Below are positions 1-10,361 of a stretch of 57,829 nucleotides of DNA, piece by piece. The stretch comes from Paraburkholderia diazotrophica. GTDB taxonomy: Bacteria > Pseudomonadota > Gammaproteobacteria > Burkholderiales > Burkholderiaceae. The notes beneath the pieces are model-generated. The model did not search any database, was not told the origin of the DNA, and saw only the letters and a list, made by a program, of their open reading frames with translations. Each line of letters starts with the position of its first letter. Position 1 is the stretch's first letter. The stretch lies in NCBI RefSeq assembly GCF_900108945.1, contig NZ_FNYE01000047.1, positions 1 through 57,829 of the forward strand, given 5' to 3'. The position numbers and the translations under genes were made by a program.

Positions 1-1
1 C

Positions 2-376
2 CTCGACAATTTCAAGTGGGTCAACGACGCTTACGGGCACCAGGTTGGCGACACGGTCCTCAAGGGCTTCGTACAGGCATGTCTCGACGCGATCCGGCCT
101 TATGACAATGTCGCGCGGGTTGGTGGTGAAGAATTCATGGTGCTGCTGTCCCGCACGTCGCTGGATACTGCCCTCGCGATCGGCGAGCGTATCCGGACCG
201 CGATTGCCAGCACCACGTTCGCCAGTGACATCGGCCGCAACGTTTCCATCACGGTCAGTATCGGCATCTCGCAGTACGGCAGGGACGGCAACACGATCGA
301 TGACCTACTCAGGTCCGCCGACCAGCGGCTCTACCACGCAAAACGCCATGGCCGCAACCGCGTGGCGGCCGTATAA
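2..376 (+). CDS. GGDEF diguanylate cyclase, C-terminal part
   Basis: The reading frame is open from the window edge, so only the C-terminal 124 residues are present. They form most of a GGDEF domain, which makes cyclic di-GMP from two GTP. Visible signatures are FKWVND, YGHQVGD and the active-site GGEEF near nt 121-135. An RPYD (RxxD) inhibitory site lies five residues upstream of GGEEF, so product inhibition is likely. The domain ends in the usual YxAKxxGRNR tail and the protein stops just after it. The sensory N-terminus is outside the window. It has no functional link to the recombinases that follow. Confidence 0.9.
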   Translation, partial: LDNFKWVNDAYGHQVGDTVLKGFVQACLDAIRPYDNVARVGGEEFMVLLSRTSLDTALAIGERIRTAIASTTFASDIGRNVSITVSIGISQYGRDGNTIDDLLRSADQRLYHAKRHGRNRVAAV

Positions 377-651
377 GGTTCTTTGCATGAACAAGCGAAC
401 GCATGCGTTGCATGCGAGGCACGATCATTTCGGAATACATGACGATGTGGATGCGGCATTTCACCTTGTTGCGCAGCACCCCGATCACGGAAAAACCGTA
501 CCGGGGATACCAGTGGAAGTCCGTGTTACGCAGCCACGCGATCTCATTCGGTGGCATACAACGTCGCTACGCCGTGGCGTGGTCGGCCTATTCCGTTGAC
601 GACGGAGTTACTCCTTTGCAAGTGTCCCGGAACGGGCCGACTTAAATTCCC

Positions 652-1965
652 ATGACGTATGCACAAGCCAAGAACGATTTCCTGATACTCGCAGGCTTTG
701 TTAAAGCGGACACCAACACAAACACTGCAGAGGATCGGGACGATGACGGCAAGACGAACCTTTGGCTCATCGACATGATGGAGGCGAAGTCGTCGCTCAA
801 ACGTTCGCCAGCATCGCTGACGACCTGGTCGCATTCCGTCGTTATCTGGATGACGAGGGCGTCGACTGGCTAACGTTCCCCGCGAACAGGCGGCAACGTC
901 CGACCTACCGCTACAGCGCTTCGATCAGGCTGGCTGTGCAGGCAGGTGAACTGTCTGCCGGCGTCGCCAGGCGTCGTATGGGAGCGGTGGTGCGTTTCTA
1001 TCGCTGGCTCATGGCCGAAGCAGGCGTCAAGCCTGCGAACACGCCGTGGGTCGAATCTGGCCGTTTCATCGAGTTCAAGGACCTAAAGGGATTCAGCAGC
1101 GTGATCGAGGTCAAGATCACTGACCTTTCGATCAGTGGCCGGCGCGCAGATGACCCGTGGGACGATCACATCCAGGATGGCGGTCGCCTGCGCCCGCTCC
1201 CCACCTCCGAGCAGTTGGTGCTGCTTGAATCGTTAGCCGCTCTCGGCAACACCGAGATGACGCTCGTTCATCTGTTCGCGCTGTTGACGGGCACTCGTAT
1301 CCAGACGGTACTGACCGTGCGCGCGAAACACGTGATGCGCAAGCCGGGCGATTTTCACGGCGACGACATCCGTCTCGCCTGCGGACCAGGTACGGGCATC
1401 GACACGAAGGGCGGCGTCAAGGGCGTGTTGCACCTGCCGCGCGGTTTCTATGAGCGGCTGTACATCTACGTGCACAGCGATCGGGCGCGCAAGCGTCGCC
1501 AGACGACAGACGGCGGCGATCACTTCGACCAGCCGCTCTTTGCTCTTTCTGAGCCATCGCGGTGCGCCGCTCTACGAGGATCGCGCGTCGCGCGATCTGA
1601 TCAGCGCTGGCCCGCAGGTACGCCGCCACGTCAAGACCGGGCAGGCCGTGCGCCAGTTCATCAGGGACGAACTGTTGCCCATGATGCGCCTGCATCTCGC
1701 CAACCCCAGGTATGAGTTCGGCTACCACGACCTGCGAGCGACCTTTGGGCTCAATACGGTCGACGCGATGACAGCGAGCAGGACGAGCTACACGCGGGCG
1801 CTCGATCAGTTGCGGCAGCTGATGTGGCACTCGCCGATGTCAACAACCGAGATTTACGTCAGCTATCGCCAGAACCGCAAGCTGTTCGACGCTGTGCAGG
1901 ACGGCTGGGGCGCACACCTGTCGACGCTGGTCACGCGCACGCTCGATATTGCGGTGACAGCATGA
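652..1965 (+). pseudogene. Tyrosine recombinase A of a decayed trio
   Basis: This is a tyrosine-recombinase (integrase) reading frame of about 435 codons split over three frames. The N-terminal part changes frame near 0.76-0.78 kb and the catalytic part changes frame again near 1.54 kb. Catalytic landmarks survive: the first Arg in LTGTRIQTVL near 1.29 kb, the HxxR box as HDLR near 1.73 kb, and the His...Tyr end (LMWHSP...EIYVSY) near 1.83-1.86 kb. The terminal TGA overlaps the ATG of the next recombinase as ATGA, so the genes were once translationally coupled. Two frameshifts make it almost certainly inactive. It belongs with the next two genes to one transposition module. Confidence 0.8.
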
Positions 1966-3844
1966 GCCGCCAGTACGAGGAAGTGCGCATGCCGCTCACG
2001 GAGGGCGCGACGCTGCTGCACCCCGAGCGCGCGCTGCTCAGGTTGGAAGGCATTAACAGCCGTTCCGATATTGGGCAGATCTGCTACCTGAGGCGCGACA
2101 CGTCAAGCTCGCACCGCCGCGACGAACTTTCGATATCCTGAGCTTCAGCAGCGAACGCGCCTGGGTCGTACGCCTGCTGGTGGCGCAGCTTTCCGGGCGT
2201 ATGACACTTGGCGCGATGCGTCCGGCGACGATCTCGATAGCTCTGCGCGTCGTGCTCGATTTCGTCAACTGGGCCGACAGACAGGGCTTGCATCAGGTGC
2301 TCTGTGACGAGAAGGCTACGGCGGAGGCAGTTCATCGCTACTTCCGCGAGAAACGCGAACAGGTTTCGCTGGGCAATCTGAACCGCAATTCCGTCGGCCA
2401 CGATCAGCGTAATCTGTTGTCGATGCTCCGTGAGTTCTTCGGAAACGACGACTTCTGCACCGACGCGAGGGTGCTGCGCCGCCAACTGGATACCTCTGTG
2501 CCGACTGCTGTGCCTGACGCCGAGGCACAAGCCGCCCTGCTCGCGTGGGCTGACGCGCTCTTCATCTGCATCAGCACGCTGGTGCTCGACTTCAAGCCGT
2601 ACCCGGTGCGCGTGACGACGGCGCGGGGCGAGGGTCTTTGCCTGGTTCCGCACAGACACCACCGTCGTGAAGACGACAACTTGCACGGCCACCTGCTTGG
2701 CTGGAATCTGGAGACCGGAGAGCTGCGCACGCGGGAAGAAATCGCGACGCACATGGCTGGGGCAGGCGCTAAAGATCCTCGTGCGCGTGCGTGGATGATC
2801 TCCTCGTTTGCGGCTAAACATCTTAGAGCTGCGAATGAGGACGCGCAGTCAGCGATCCGTCGCTCGCACGCTTCGATGGCAACTTTTGCTTCGCCGCGCT
2901 GTTTCTGGCCGAAACAGGCGTCAGCCTTGCGCAACTGCTGGGCATGAAGTGGAGCCCGGGGCTTGCCGCGAGCCTGCAGGATACGTCAGTTGTACGTCAG
3001 ACGTTTCGCGAGATCAAGTACCGTGCAGGCGGGAAGGAAGTCACGTTCACCGTTTCGCTGGGCTTCATGCCGAAGCTCAAGACGTATCTGGCGTTGCGCG
3101 AGAAGTATGTGGTGCAGGACGCAGACTGCGACGCGTTGTTCATCGTCGGGCATTCTGCACGGCAACGACGGCTAACAGGTCTTCCAGGCCAATTTCTGGT
3201 TCACCTTTACAAGCGACTCGACACGCTCGGCATCATGCTGTCGCGCATTACCGCACGTCAGTGGCGTGCGGCGAAGCAGGATTGGGCAGTGAGCAACCAC
3301 GACCCTGTCGTCGCAGCCAGGCTGATGGGGCACTCGCTGGCCACGGCGCTGCGCTCGTACTCGAACGGCACGGACGCCGCACACAAGGCTGAGATGGGCG
3401 CGTTCCTCGCTTCGGTCGAGAAGACCGTACTGAAGCCCGGCAGCGACCCGACGGGCAGCATCAGGAGCGCGGTGGGCGTCTGCATCGAGTTTCACAAGCC
3501 GGCCCCGATCGCGGCTTCGGTCACCGTACAGCCTGACTGCCGCTCGACCGCAGGGTGTCTCTTCTGCGAACAGTACCGCGTGCACGCAGACGCGTGCCGA
3601 CATCCGCAAGCTGCTGAGTTGCCGTCACTGCGTCAGGCTCGTGAGCGGACGTGCTGGGTCGATCGCGCAATACGACAGAGCGTTCGGCGCGGTGCTGCGC
3701 CGCGTTGACTTCCTGCTCGACGAACTGCGCAAGCGCGACGCCGCACTAGTCGATCAGATCGAGCACAACGTTGATATCGAAGGGAATCTGGACGCTTTCT
3801 GGTCGGCCAAGCTCGACCAGCTTTACGAACTGGGAGTCGCATGA
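1962..3844 (+). pseudogene. Tyrosine recombinase B of a decayed trio
   Basis: The ATG overlaps the stop of recombinase A and the stop overlaps the ATG of recombinase C. The protein would be about 627 residues but the frame changes near 2.11, 2.88 and 3.59 kb. Recombinase features are the LMGHSLATALRSYSNG box near 3.33 kb and a preceding ITARQWR stretch. The first catalytic Arg is not evident in ETGVSLAQLL, so this subunit may never have been a normal catalyst. A C-terminal cysteine cluster (CRSTAGCLFC, then LLSCRHC in the shifted frame) suggests a zinc finger, as in large Tn554-type TnpB recombinases (family knowledge). Several lesions mark it as a pseudogene. Confidence 0.75.
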
Positions 3845-5676
3845 ACAACACGCTGATCGCTGAGCGCCCCGACTGGTATCGGGTCGAGGACGATACGGTC
3901 GTTACCCGCGACAAGGCTGGGAACGCTGTTTCGCTGTTTGGTGACGACGTCTTGGACATCCGTGCATATACGATTGGACCGCGCCGCAACTATATGTTTT
4001 TTAGGGGTCACCTGCCTGACGGCGCGAGCCGCGCCCTTTCGGATGCATCTACTCGTCAGTGGAAGAAGGTCATATACCTTCTGATGCACGAAGCGGCGGA
4101 TACGATACCGGCGTCCAGTACGCTTCAAGCAGGTTCAGTTTACTTGAAGGAATTCACGTTCTTTGCCGCCGAACGTCAGCTTACGCTCTACGAGGGGCTG
4201 TCCAGCGTCGCCGTTGTTCTGGACTATGTGGCGCAAGCCGGGATGGAGTCGAAGGCCCAGCGCCTTCATTCGATTCTGGTGAAGCTTCACCGTCTGGGCG
4301 TCGAGACCACAGGGCTGCGCGTACCGCTGGCCCAACTGCACGAGCCTCTGCTCGAACGCTTCGGGCAACGCGCTGGATACTCACAGTACCCTGTCATGCC
4401 GACACGGATCTACCAGCACTTCCTGTCGACCTGCGAGCATGACCTCGGCGTCGCTGAGGGCGTCGCCGACGCTCTGTCGGACCACCTCGCACGCGTGTAC
4501 GCCGGCGAGAGTCCAGGCGTCTCTGCGGCGCTCGCAACGGTTGCCGCGCACTTCGGGTGCAAGGACTCCCCTTACGTCGTGTCATCGCTTGTGGCGTCGA
4601 TCAACGCGCTATGCCAGCTTGTCATCCTGTCGTTCACCGGCATGCGCGCGAAGGAAGCGGAGGACCTGCCGTACGACTGCCTGAGCGAGACCCCTCTGGA
4701 TGGCGTGACGCACTACACCATCGAGGGCGTCACGACCAAGCTGTCGGGCGGTCGTCCCAGGCGCGCACGCTGGGTGACCAGCCCGTTCGCTGCCCGCGCC
4801 GTCAGGCTCGCGCAGCGGCTTTCTGGCGAGACGCACGGTGCACACGGCGCGCAAGGCTACGCCGAATCGACGGACGGTTCGCACCTGCTGTTCTGCCGGA
4901 TGGGTCTGCCTTATGGGTACGCGGCAAACCGGGCAGCGAGTACCGTACATAACGATATCGAAGCCTTTCGTGAGCGCGTCTTCCCGACGATCACGGCCGA
5001 GGACATCGCTGAACTGAAGCGTGTCGACATGCACCCCGCGTGGGAAGGCGAGCCAAAGTACGCACTCGGGCAGCAGTGGCCATCCACTCGCCATCAGCTT
5101 CGCAGGACCCTGGCCCTCTATGCCCATAGAAGCGGTCTCGTAACGCTACCGACGCTCAAGCGTCAGCTGCAGCACATCACGCAAGAAATGTCGTTGTACT
5201 ACGCTTGCGGATCCGCCTTCGCGAAGGGCTTCATCGACACCGGCAATACTCACTTTGCGAAGGAATAGGTTGAGGCGCAGGGCCTCTCCGAGTACCTTGC
5301 ATACGCCGAGCAAGTGCAGTTCGCTGACGAGCGGCTGTTCGGCGGGCACGCAGCGTGGACGCAGAGCCGCGCCGTGCAGGCGTCTCCTGTGTCGGTCTAT
5401 TCGCGCAAGCAGACGATCCGGATGTTCGAGAAGGGCGAACTGGCGTACCGCGAGACGGTGCTGGGCGGCTGCGCCAGCGTCGAGCCGTGCAGGGAGACGC
5501 CGCTCGACTGGATGCGTCTGGATTGCCTCGAATCGGACTCCCGCAACCTCGTGATCCTGCCGTCAAAGCTCCAGCGCGTGATCAAGGCACAGCAGACCAC
5601 GGTCGAGAAGCTGCGCGTCGTTGATGAGACGAGCGTCGAATACCGTATCGAAGCGCCTCCCCGCTTGTGTCGATAA
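3841..5676 (+). pseudogene. Tyrosine recombinase C, interrupted by in-frame amber
   Basis: The frame is open from ATG 3841 but meets a TAG at 5266-5268. It then continues in the same frame for another 136 codons to TAA at 5674-5676. The uninterrupted protein would be 611 residues. The catalytic set is complete: Arg in LSFTGMRAKEAE, RHQLRRTLALY for the HxxR box, and HITQEMSLYY for the final His and Tyr. A cysteine-rich tail (CASVEPCRE, then MRLDCLE) lies beyond the amber codon and resembles the zinc-finger tail of recombinase B. A single C-to-T or G-to-T change could have made the stop. The truncated 475-residue form keeps all catalytic residues, so residual activity is possible, but the partners are broken. 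Confidence 0.75.
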
Positions 5677-5979
5677 ACGTAGTAGTATTTAGCAATTGTG
5701 GTTTTTGGGTCATACTCGCCGACGCTGGCGTTCGCGTATCTGCTCGCAAGGCGCGGCGCGCATGCGATGTCAGTCATAGCTCGCGGTTCTCACAGATTGC
5801 GAAACGAGAGTTGAGATGTTCCTGGCGTAGCTGGGCCGATTCACGATCATTTTTGAGATAAGTGAGCCGGCGTAGCGAATGTACGGACTTCACCGACTCC
5901 ATAGACCGCCAGCGCGGCGTCATCGGATATCGGATGTGGACGGACACCACGGCATGCTGTCGACCACGAACGGAAAATC
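5677..5979 (+). other. Intergenic stretch, no gene seen
   Basis: I see no coding frame with family features here. It holds the end of the recombinase trio and the leader of the MarR gene. The right end of the transposable trio should lie here, but I could not identify terminal repeats. Confidence 0.5.
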
Positions 5980-6624
5980 ATGAGCGAAAGTGTATATGGA
6001 GAGCAGGCAACCGGGCGGGTGACCCACAGCCTGCTGCGACTCAGCACGGCTATGCGAAGCCAGGCATGGGAGTGGGCGGAAGGCGCAGGTTTGACGCCGA
6101 CTCAAGGCGAGATCCTCGTGCTGCTGATGCAGCGCAAGGGGCCGATGCGTCTCGGCGAAATCGCGCGTGAAACGGCGCTGACGGCCGCGACCACGAGCGA
6201 TGCCGTGAGCACGCTGGAAAGCAAGGGCCTGGTGGAAAAGCGCCGCGCCCTCGACGACGGCCGCGCGCTCGCCTTGCGCCTGACGGCCAAGGGACGCACT
6301 GCGGCCAGGCGCGCTACGCAATGGCCAGACTTTCTCGCGAAGGCGGTCGGCACGCTGCGCGACGAAGAACAATCGACGTTCTATCGCACGCTGCTGAAGA
6401 CCGTGCGCCAGCTGGAAGTGCAAGGCCACATTCCGCCGCACCGGATGTGCGTGACCTGTACGCACCTCGATGCGAGCAGAAACCCGAAGAAGACGCCGCA
6501 TCGCTGCATGCTGCTTGATCTGTCGATGGCGGACACTGATCTCCGTCTGGACTGTCCCGTGCACGAAACGGCCGACGCCGCGACGCAGAAAAAGACCTGG
6601 AAAATCTTCACGCTGCAAGGCTGA
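5980..6624 (+). CDS. MarR-family regulator with cysteine-rich C-terminus
   Basis: The first about 145 residues form a MarR winged-helix protein: a dimerisation helix, the GLTPTQGEILVLL helix, a recognition region around LTAATTSDAVSTLESKGLV, and a wing with KRRALDDGRALALRLT. MarR proteins normally stop near there. This one continues for about 65 residues with four spaced cysteines (CVTC, then PHRCML, then DCPVHE), a pattern fitting a bound metal or iron-sulfur cofactor. The start is ATG 5980, after AATC with only a weak ribosome site. There is no adjacent gene in the same operon and no obvious target, so it appears to be an orphan passenger. DNA binding is well supported; the sensing role of the tail is inferred. 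Confidence 0.85.
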   Translation: MSESVYGEQATGRVTHSLLRLSTAMRSQAWEWAEGAGLTPTQGEILVLLMQRKGPMRLGEIARETALTAATTSDAVSTLESKGLVEKRRALDDGRALALRLTAKGRTAARRATQWPDFLAKAVGTLRDEEQSTFYRTLLKTVRQLEVQGHIPPHRMCVTCTHLDASRNPKKTPHRCMLLDLSMADTDLRLDCPVHETADAATQKKTWKIFTLQG

Positions 6625-8908
6625 GCCAGAGGCGCAGCAGCCCGACCGCCGGTGGCATGCGCGCTGGCGGATAGGCCGGTCCGTGGGTGCGGGATGGACG
6701 TTGGTGTCTGGACGCTGGCGTCCGGCGCGTGATGACGGCTGAAATCAACTGCCTCAGGGCCGCAGCCTGGAACGCCCGTCTGGCATTGCGCGTCGGAGTA
6801 GAGTACCGACAGGCTGTCACCCGTACTCCGCATTCCTGATTGAACGGATGCGATGTCGAAAGTCACGGTCTGCCCCCACTCGACCCGGCTCGGGCAGACG
6901 TGCGCGCCTGCGCACAGTCGTGGGTTACGGATTCCCCCGCGTCACGTCCACCGGATCTGAAACAGCTGCGAGGACATCGGAACCTCCACTAAGCGGAAGT
7001 CCTGCAGAAAGAATGCTTTTCCGCAGGCGGCACCACGAAGAGGCAGAGAACGGGCCGAGGACTGTGGTCTGTCCTGGGCGTGTTGCCCGTCGTCCTGTTT
7101 GTTGTTCCATGCCCTCCGCCAGACGATGCAGTCGGCGTTTTCCTGCGAGTCCTGGTCGCCAACACGCTGGAAGTGGATAAGCCGGGTACAGAGCTGACGC
7201 GCTTGATCCGATGGATCCGCGAGTTGAAGAGCGCGCTCCCGGATGCGCCAATCTCGCGGGACGTCACGCGTTACGAGATCTCAGCGAGGTCCTTTGTGCC
7301 GGCAGCGATATCGTGCGGGTCGAATGCGGGGCCGAGGGCTGCGGCGGATTTCGGTGTCGATGGTTGAACGGGGACATGCGGATCAGCGTGTACATGTTCA
7401 GCCCGCTTCGCGTCACCTTGTTCAGATCAATGGAACGCAGCGGGTCTGCCGCCGCGCTCCGCCCTACCGTTGCGCTTAGCGCGCGCGTGAAGCTAGGCGG
7501 GTACGTCGAGTCGGACGACTGCCCGAGCCCAAACCGCTCGTGGTCGCTATCGACACAGTGCGCGCATGTGACAAAGCGGTCCACGAATGCGGCGCGATGA
7601 CATGCTGCATCTGTCTGATGTCAGGGGTGCCGGATTCCGCTTAGGCGTGAGTAGAGAAAAGCCGGTTATTGCCGGCCGTCGGCTGTTCTGCGCCGCTTGA
7701 TGCCCGCAGCCGCCTCCCCCGAAACATGCTTCGCGTTGGCCCACCCGGCCATACGACCGACATACAGAAAACGTAGTATCTGCTACAAATCCGCGAGCGG
7801 TACCTGCGATTGCGGCGCTGAATCGCCGGTTCACGCGGCCTGACGCAAACTGCGGTGCAGGGTTCGTGAAACAATGTCGCCATACGTTAACTTATTCTAT
7901 AAATATCAAGTAGTTAGTCGAGCAGCATTTTTATTCGGAATGTTTCACGAACCTGATAATCTGCTTGAGATAAGACATGCTGGGGCGTGCACCCCGTCGT
8001 CTGTCGCCTGGCCACTACTTGCGCTTCGCAGGACGCCGTTTGCTTTGCGTCGAGGCTGCAGGATGGATTTGACATCCGGGACATAATGTCAACTGAACTC
8101 AACTCACGATGTCTCTGGGCGGCCGCGCCTGGGTCCCGGCTTGCGCGCACGCAGTGCCTGTCCAGCCAAGCGACGGGCGATTTCCGCAGAGCGCGCACCT
8201 GGCCTACTTCCGGAGGCAATCGCTGCGCGACTAGGGCGATCGGCGAATGGACGTGATGGGGTTCGTCGTGGACCTGTTCGCGCGGACCAGGGTTTGCACT
8301 TCGGAGAGCGTTCGCTGCCATGCTCGACGGGACCGCTCCGTTCGATCTGAACGTGAGTGACGTGCCTGTTTTCTGCCCTTCCCTGGCTGCTGCACTCTGA
8401 ACGCGTGGCAAAGGTAAATGGAACGGTGGGGTTGCATCAGGCGATGGCACCGGTCGACCGAACGCCGGAGACGATCGCATTCGCGCGACTGTAGCGCCGA
8501 CACCATAAAGCCGACCAGCAAGTAGCAGCGTCGACGCAGGGGCTGTGGCCCGCGGCGTTGGTGTCGGCCCAGGCGATTTTGAACCGGCGAGTCGTCTTCG
8601 TACCTCATGTCCAGCGCGATACGTTCGCGACGCGTGCACGAGCCGCGCGCCACACATCGTCGACCAGCACATTCTCGGCCGCTGCTCCTTCGTGTCGCAC
8701 GCGGTCGCGGACGGTATGACTCTTGAGAGGGTGAATTTGCTGGGGACGATGCGCTCGACATAACATCAACCTATGCAACCGCCGAACTTAGCCCGCCAGC
8801 ATTGGGGAGGCAGAGTCCTTTTTCAGAAACGCAACGGACGAGCTGACTCCCTCTCGGTAATGGCCGAATGGCGCTATCCGTGCGCGTCGCTCACTTCAGT
8901 ATATAGCT
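6625..8908. other. Gene-poor, probably decayed DNA
   Basis: I find no reading frame here that I can assign to a protein family or that has convincing codon bias and a ribosome site. Open frames occur on both strands but look like products of high GC. The only distinct structure is a 13-bp inverted repeat at 7861-7953. The stretch separates the decayed recombinase trio from the decayed ParB-like gene and is probably a graveyard of insertions. Confidence 0.5.
7861..7953. repeat. 13-bp perfect inverted repeat
   Basis: GGTTCGTGAAACA at 7861-7873 is matched exactly in inverse by TGTTTCACGAACC at 7941-7953. The AT-rich spacer is 67 bp. The inner halves CGTGAAACA and TGTTTCACG equal the two halves of the canonical chromosomal parS site (established consensus), but here they are far apart. 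The repeat might be the ends of a small element, a loop-forming operator or chance; no gene starts close by. Confidence 0.5.
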
Positions 8909-9682
8909 TCATCTGAATTTGATACCGCCCCCAGCATTCAGAATCGCGGCCATCGTGGCAAGCCTAGTTTCGGCATCTTCGCCGACGGGTCCGAGGTTGT
9001 AGGTCAAAACAGGTTGCCCCCAGTTTGACAGAAGCCGTGTTGCGGGCCAATCCAACCAGGTGGCCAACCAGTTCATCCGCGATAGCAAGGGCAAACGCGA
9101 TCGCTTCTCTCCCAAGCGAACTGCTGGACCTCTTTCCCGCGATCGGAACCGAAATGGGAGAGCGACTCGAGAGGCAGGACGCGCAATCCCTAGGCTCCTC
9201 AGGCGTTTGCCTGTGACCCCGAGATGTGCAGCGGCCCCTGTCATAGAGAGGCAGCGGCCCTCCGCGAGCCCCCTCCCCTATGTATCGGCCAGCAATAGTG
9301 GGTTGGAATACTGCTGCTTCGAACCGACAAGAACATGTTTCCCGCAGACATGCGCGGATAACTGAGCGCGCGACTTCCCCCGAGGATCCAATGTTCTCGC
9401 GCGATCAACCAGGGAAGAGACACCGTGCGCCTTTGCGGCTTTCAACAGTTCCCGCGCGGTTTTGTTGACGACTCCCACTTCGCTGAATATTGCGAGGATC
9501 TCTGTAGGAAGTTCGGATACCGCTACGGCTTCACGAATCCCGGCGAATCCCACTTTGATCTTCAGTTTCTCGGTGAGCACCGCTGCCGCTTGTCTGTATG
9601 AGGACCAGTGAATACCGTTGCCGGCGCGGTAGAGCGCAGCCAACCGAAGTGGGTCTGCCGCATGAGTAAGTTCCTTGTGCAT
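8909..9682 (-). pseudogene. Degraded tandem ParB-like HTH protein
   Basis: The first 134 codons (9682 down to about 9278) are intact. They closely parallel the start of the protein at 15757-17217: both have DPL.LAALYRAG, a ParB-like HTH, then LP/FP-hEILAhFS-VG and a Lys/Arg-rich helix before a conserved HhCG. After that the similarity continues through at least two frame changes, with MTGAAAHLGV matching the second module and ETRLATMAAILNAGG matching its end. It stops where the other protein goes on into a recombinase domain. The ancestor was therefore a free-standing two-module DNA-binding protein of about 255 residues. It is now a pseudogene, although the first module could still be expressed. 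Confidence 0.65.
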
Positions 9683-9960
9683 ATTGATGTGCGCTAGTGC
9701 GCGAAGAAGTATCTGGCAAGGTCAGTCGAAGCAACCGCCCAAAAGGGCCACTAAACGTAGCTTGTTTCCGGGCGTCCAAAGCCGACGATTCCTTAGATAC
9801 CATTGGCCGACCAGTCAAGTTCACTGAGCCTTGCAGTCGCGCCGATGGCGGTTCTAGGGCGCACTGAGATCTCGTCCGTTGCGGAGAATTGAAGCCGTGG
9901 TTCGTACGGACGTAGAGAGCGTGCTTCTTCTCGTGACGCGGTGCCGCATCACGCCGCGCT

Positions 9961-10074
9961 TTGGCCCGTGTTTGGCCCGTGTAGGGGCCAAGCGAATTTC
10001 CCACGCGTTTTCTTGGCCCGAACTTGGCACAACTTTGTCTCAAGCTAGTATTTGGGGCCCACCATGGGCCAAAG
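9961..10074. repeat. Cluster of TTGGCCC / GGGCCAA motifs
   Basis: Within 114 bp the motif TTGGCCC or its complement GGGCCAA occurs at 9961, 9972, 9985, 10013 and 10066, with a related TTTGGGGCCC at 10051. Copies lie in both orientations with variable spacing. The cluster sits between the decayed ParB-like gene and the candidate parS array. A similar cluster lies in the leader of the parM-like gene (44877-44972). A DNA-binding protein encoded on the element, such as a partition or global regulator, is the likely user. Confidence 0.6.
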
Positions 10075-10133
10075 AATCCTCCAGCAAGCGCGAGGCGACT
10101 AGCGCGATGCGCCGATCACTTGCTTCGGTGCGA

Positions 10134-10269
10134 GTGTCGGTATTACCGACACTCCTCCCTTTCACGAGCTCACTGCGGCACCCGTCGCCGCAGTGTCAGT
10201 AATACTGACACTGCGGCGCTACATCCGCGTCGCTCCGTCGCGCAGACCAAGTGTCCGTAATATTGACAC
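10134..10269. repeat. parS: Candidate parS array: three 19-bp palindromes
   Basis: Three palindromes share the form GTGTCNGTANTANNGACAC: 10134-10152 (GTGTCGGTATTACCGACAC), 10193-10211 (GTGTCAGTAATACTGACAC) and 10251-10269 (GTGTCCGTAATATTGACAC). They start 59 and 58 bp apart. The middle copy is extended by CGCA/TGCG to a longer palindrome. They lie directly beyond the 3' end of parB, a common position for plasmid centromeres (established knowledge). No gene starts nearby that they could regulate. The regular spacing and symmetry strongly suggest ParB loading sites, though binding is inferred. Confidence 0.8.
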
Positions 10270-10321
10270 CGAGCTCATAGCTGACGGCCTCGCCGGCACC
10301 ACCGTCTTTGACGTAGCCATG

Positions 10322-10345
10322 AAAAAAGCCCGCGGTTGCGGGCTT
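10322..10345 (-). terminator. Intrinsic terminator of parAB
   Basis: Read on the minus strand this is AGCCCGC, loop AACC, GCGGGCT followed by a run of T. It lies just beyond the parB stop codon and ends the parAB transcript before the candidate parS sites. Confidence 0.8.
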
Positions 10346-10361
10346 CCCCTTGATGGCTGCA

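Noticed and set aside
7861..7953. Calling the inverted repeat a parS site
   Set aside because: The half sites are 67 bp apart, whereas parS needs them adjacent; it is kept only as a repeat.
8231..8761. Minus-strand frame of 176 codons in the gene-poor area
   Set aside because: The translation is dominated by Arg and Ser with no motif or ribosome site.
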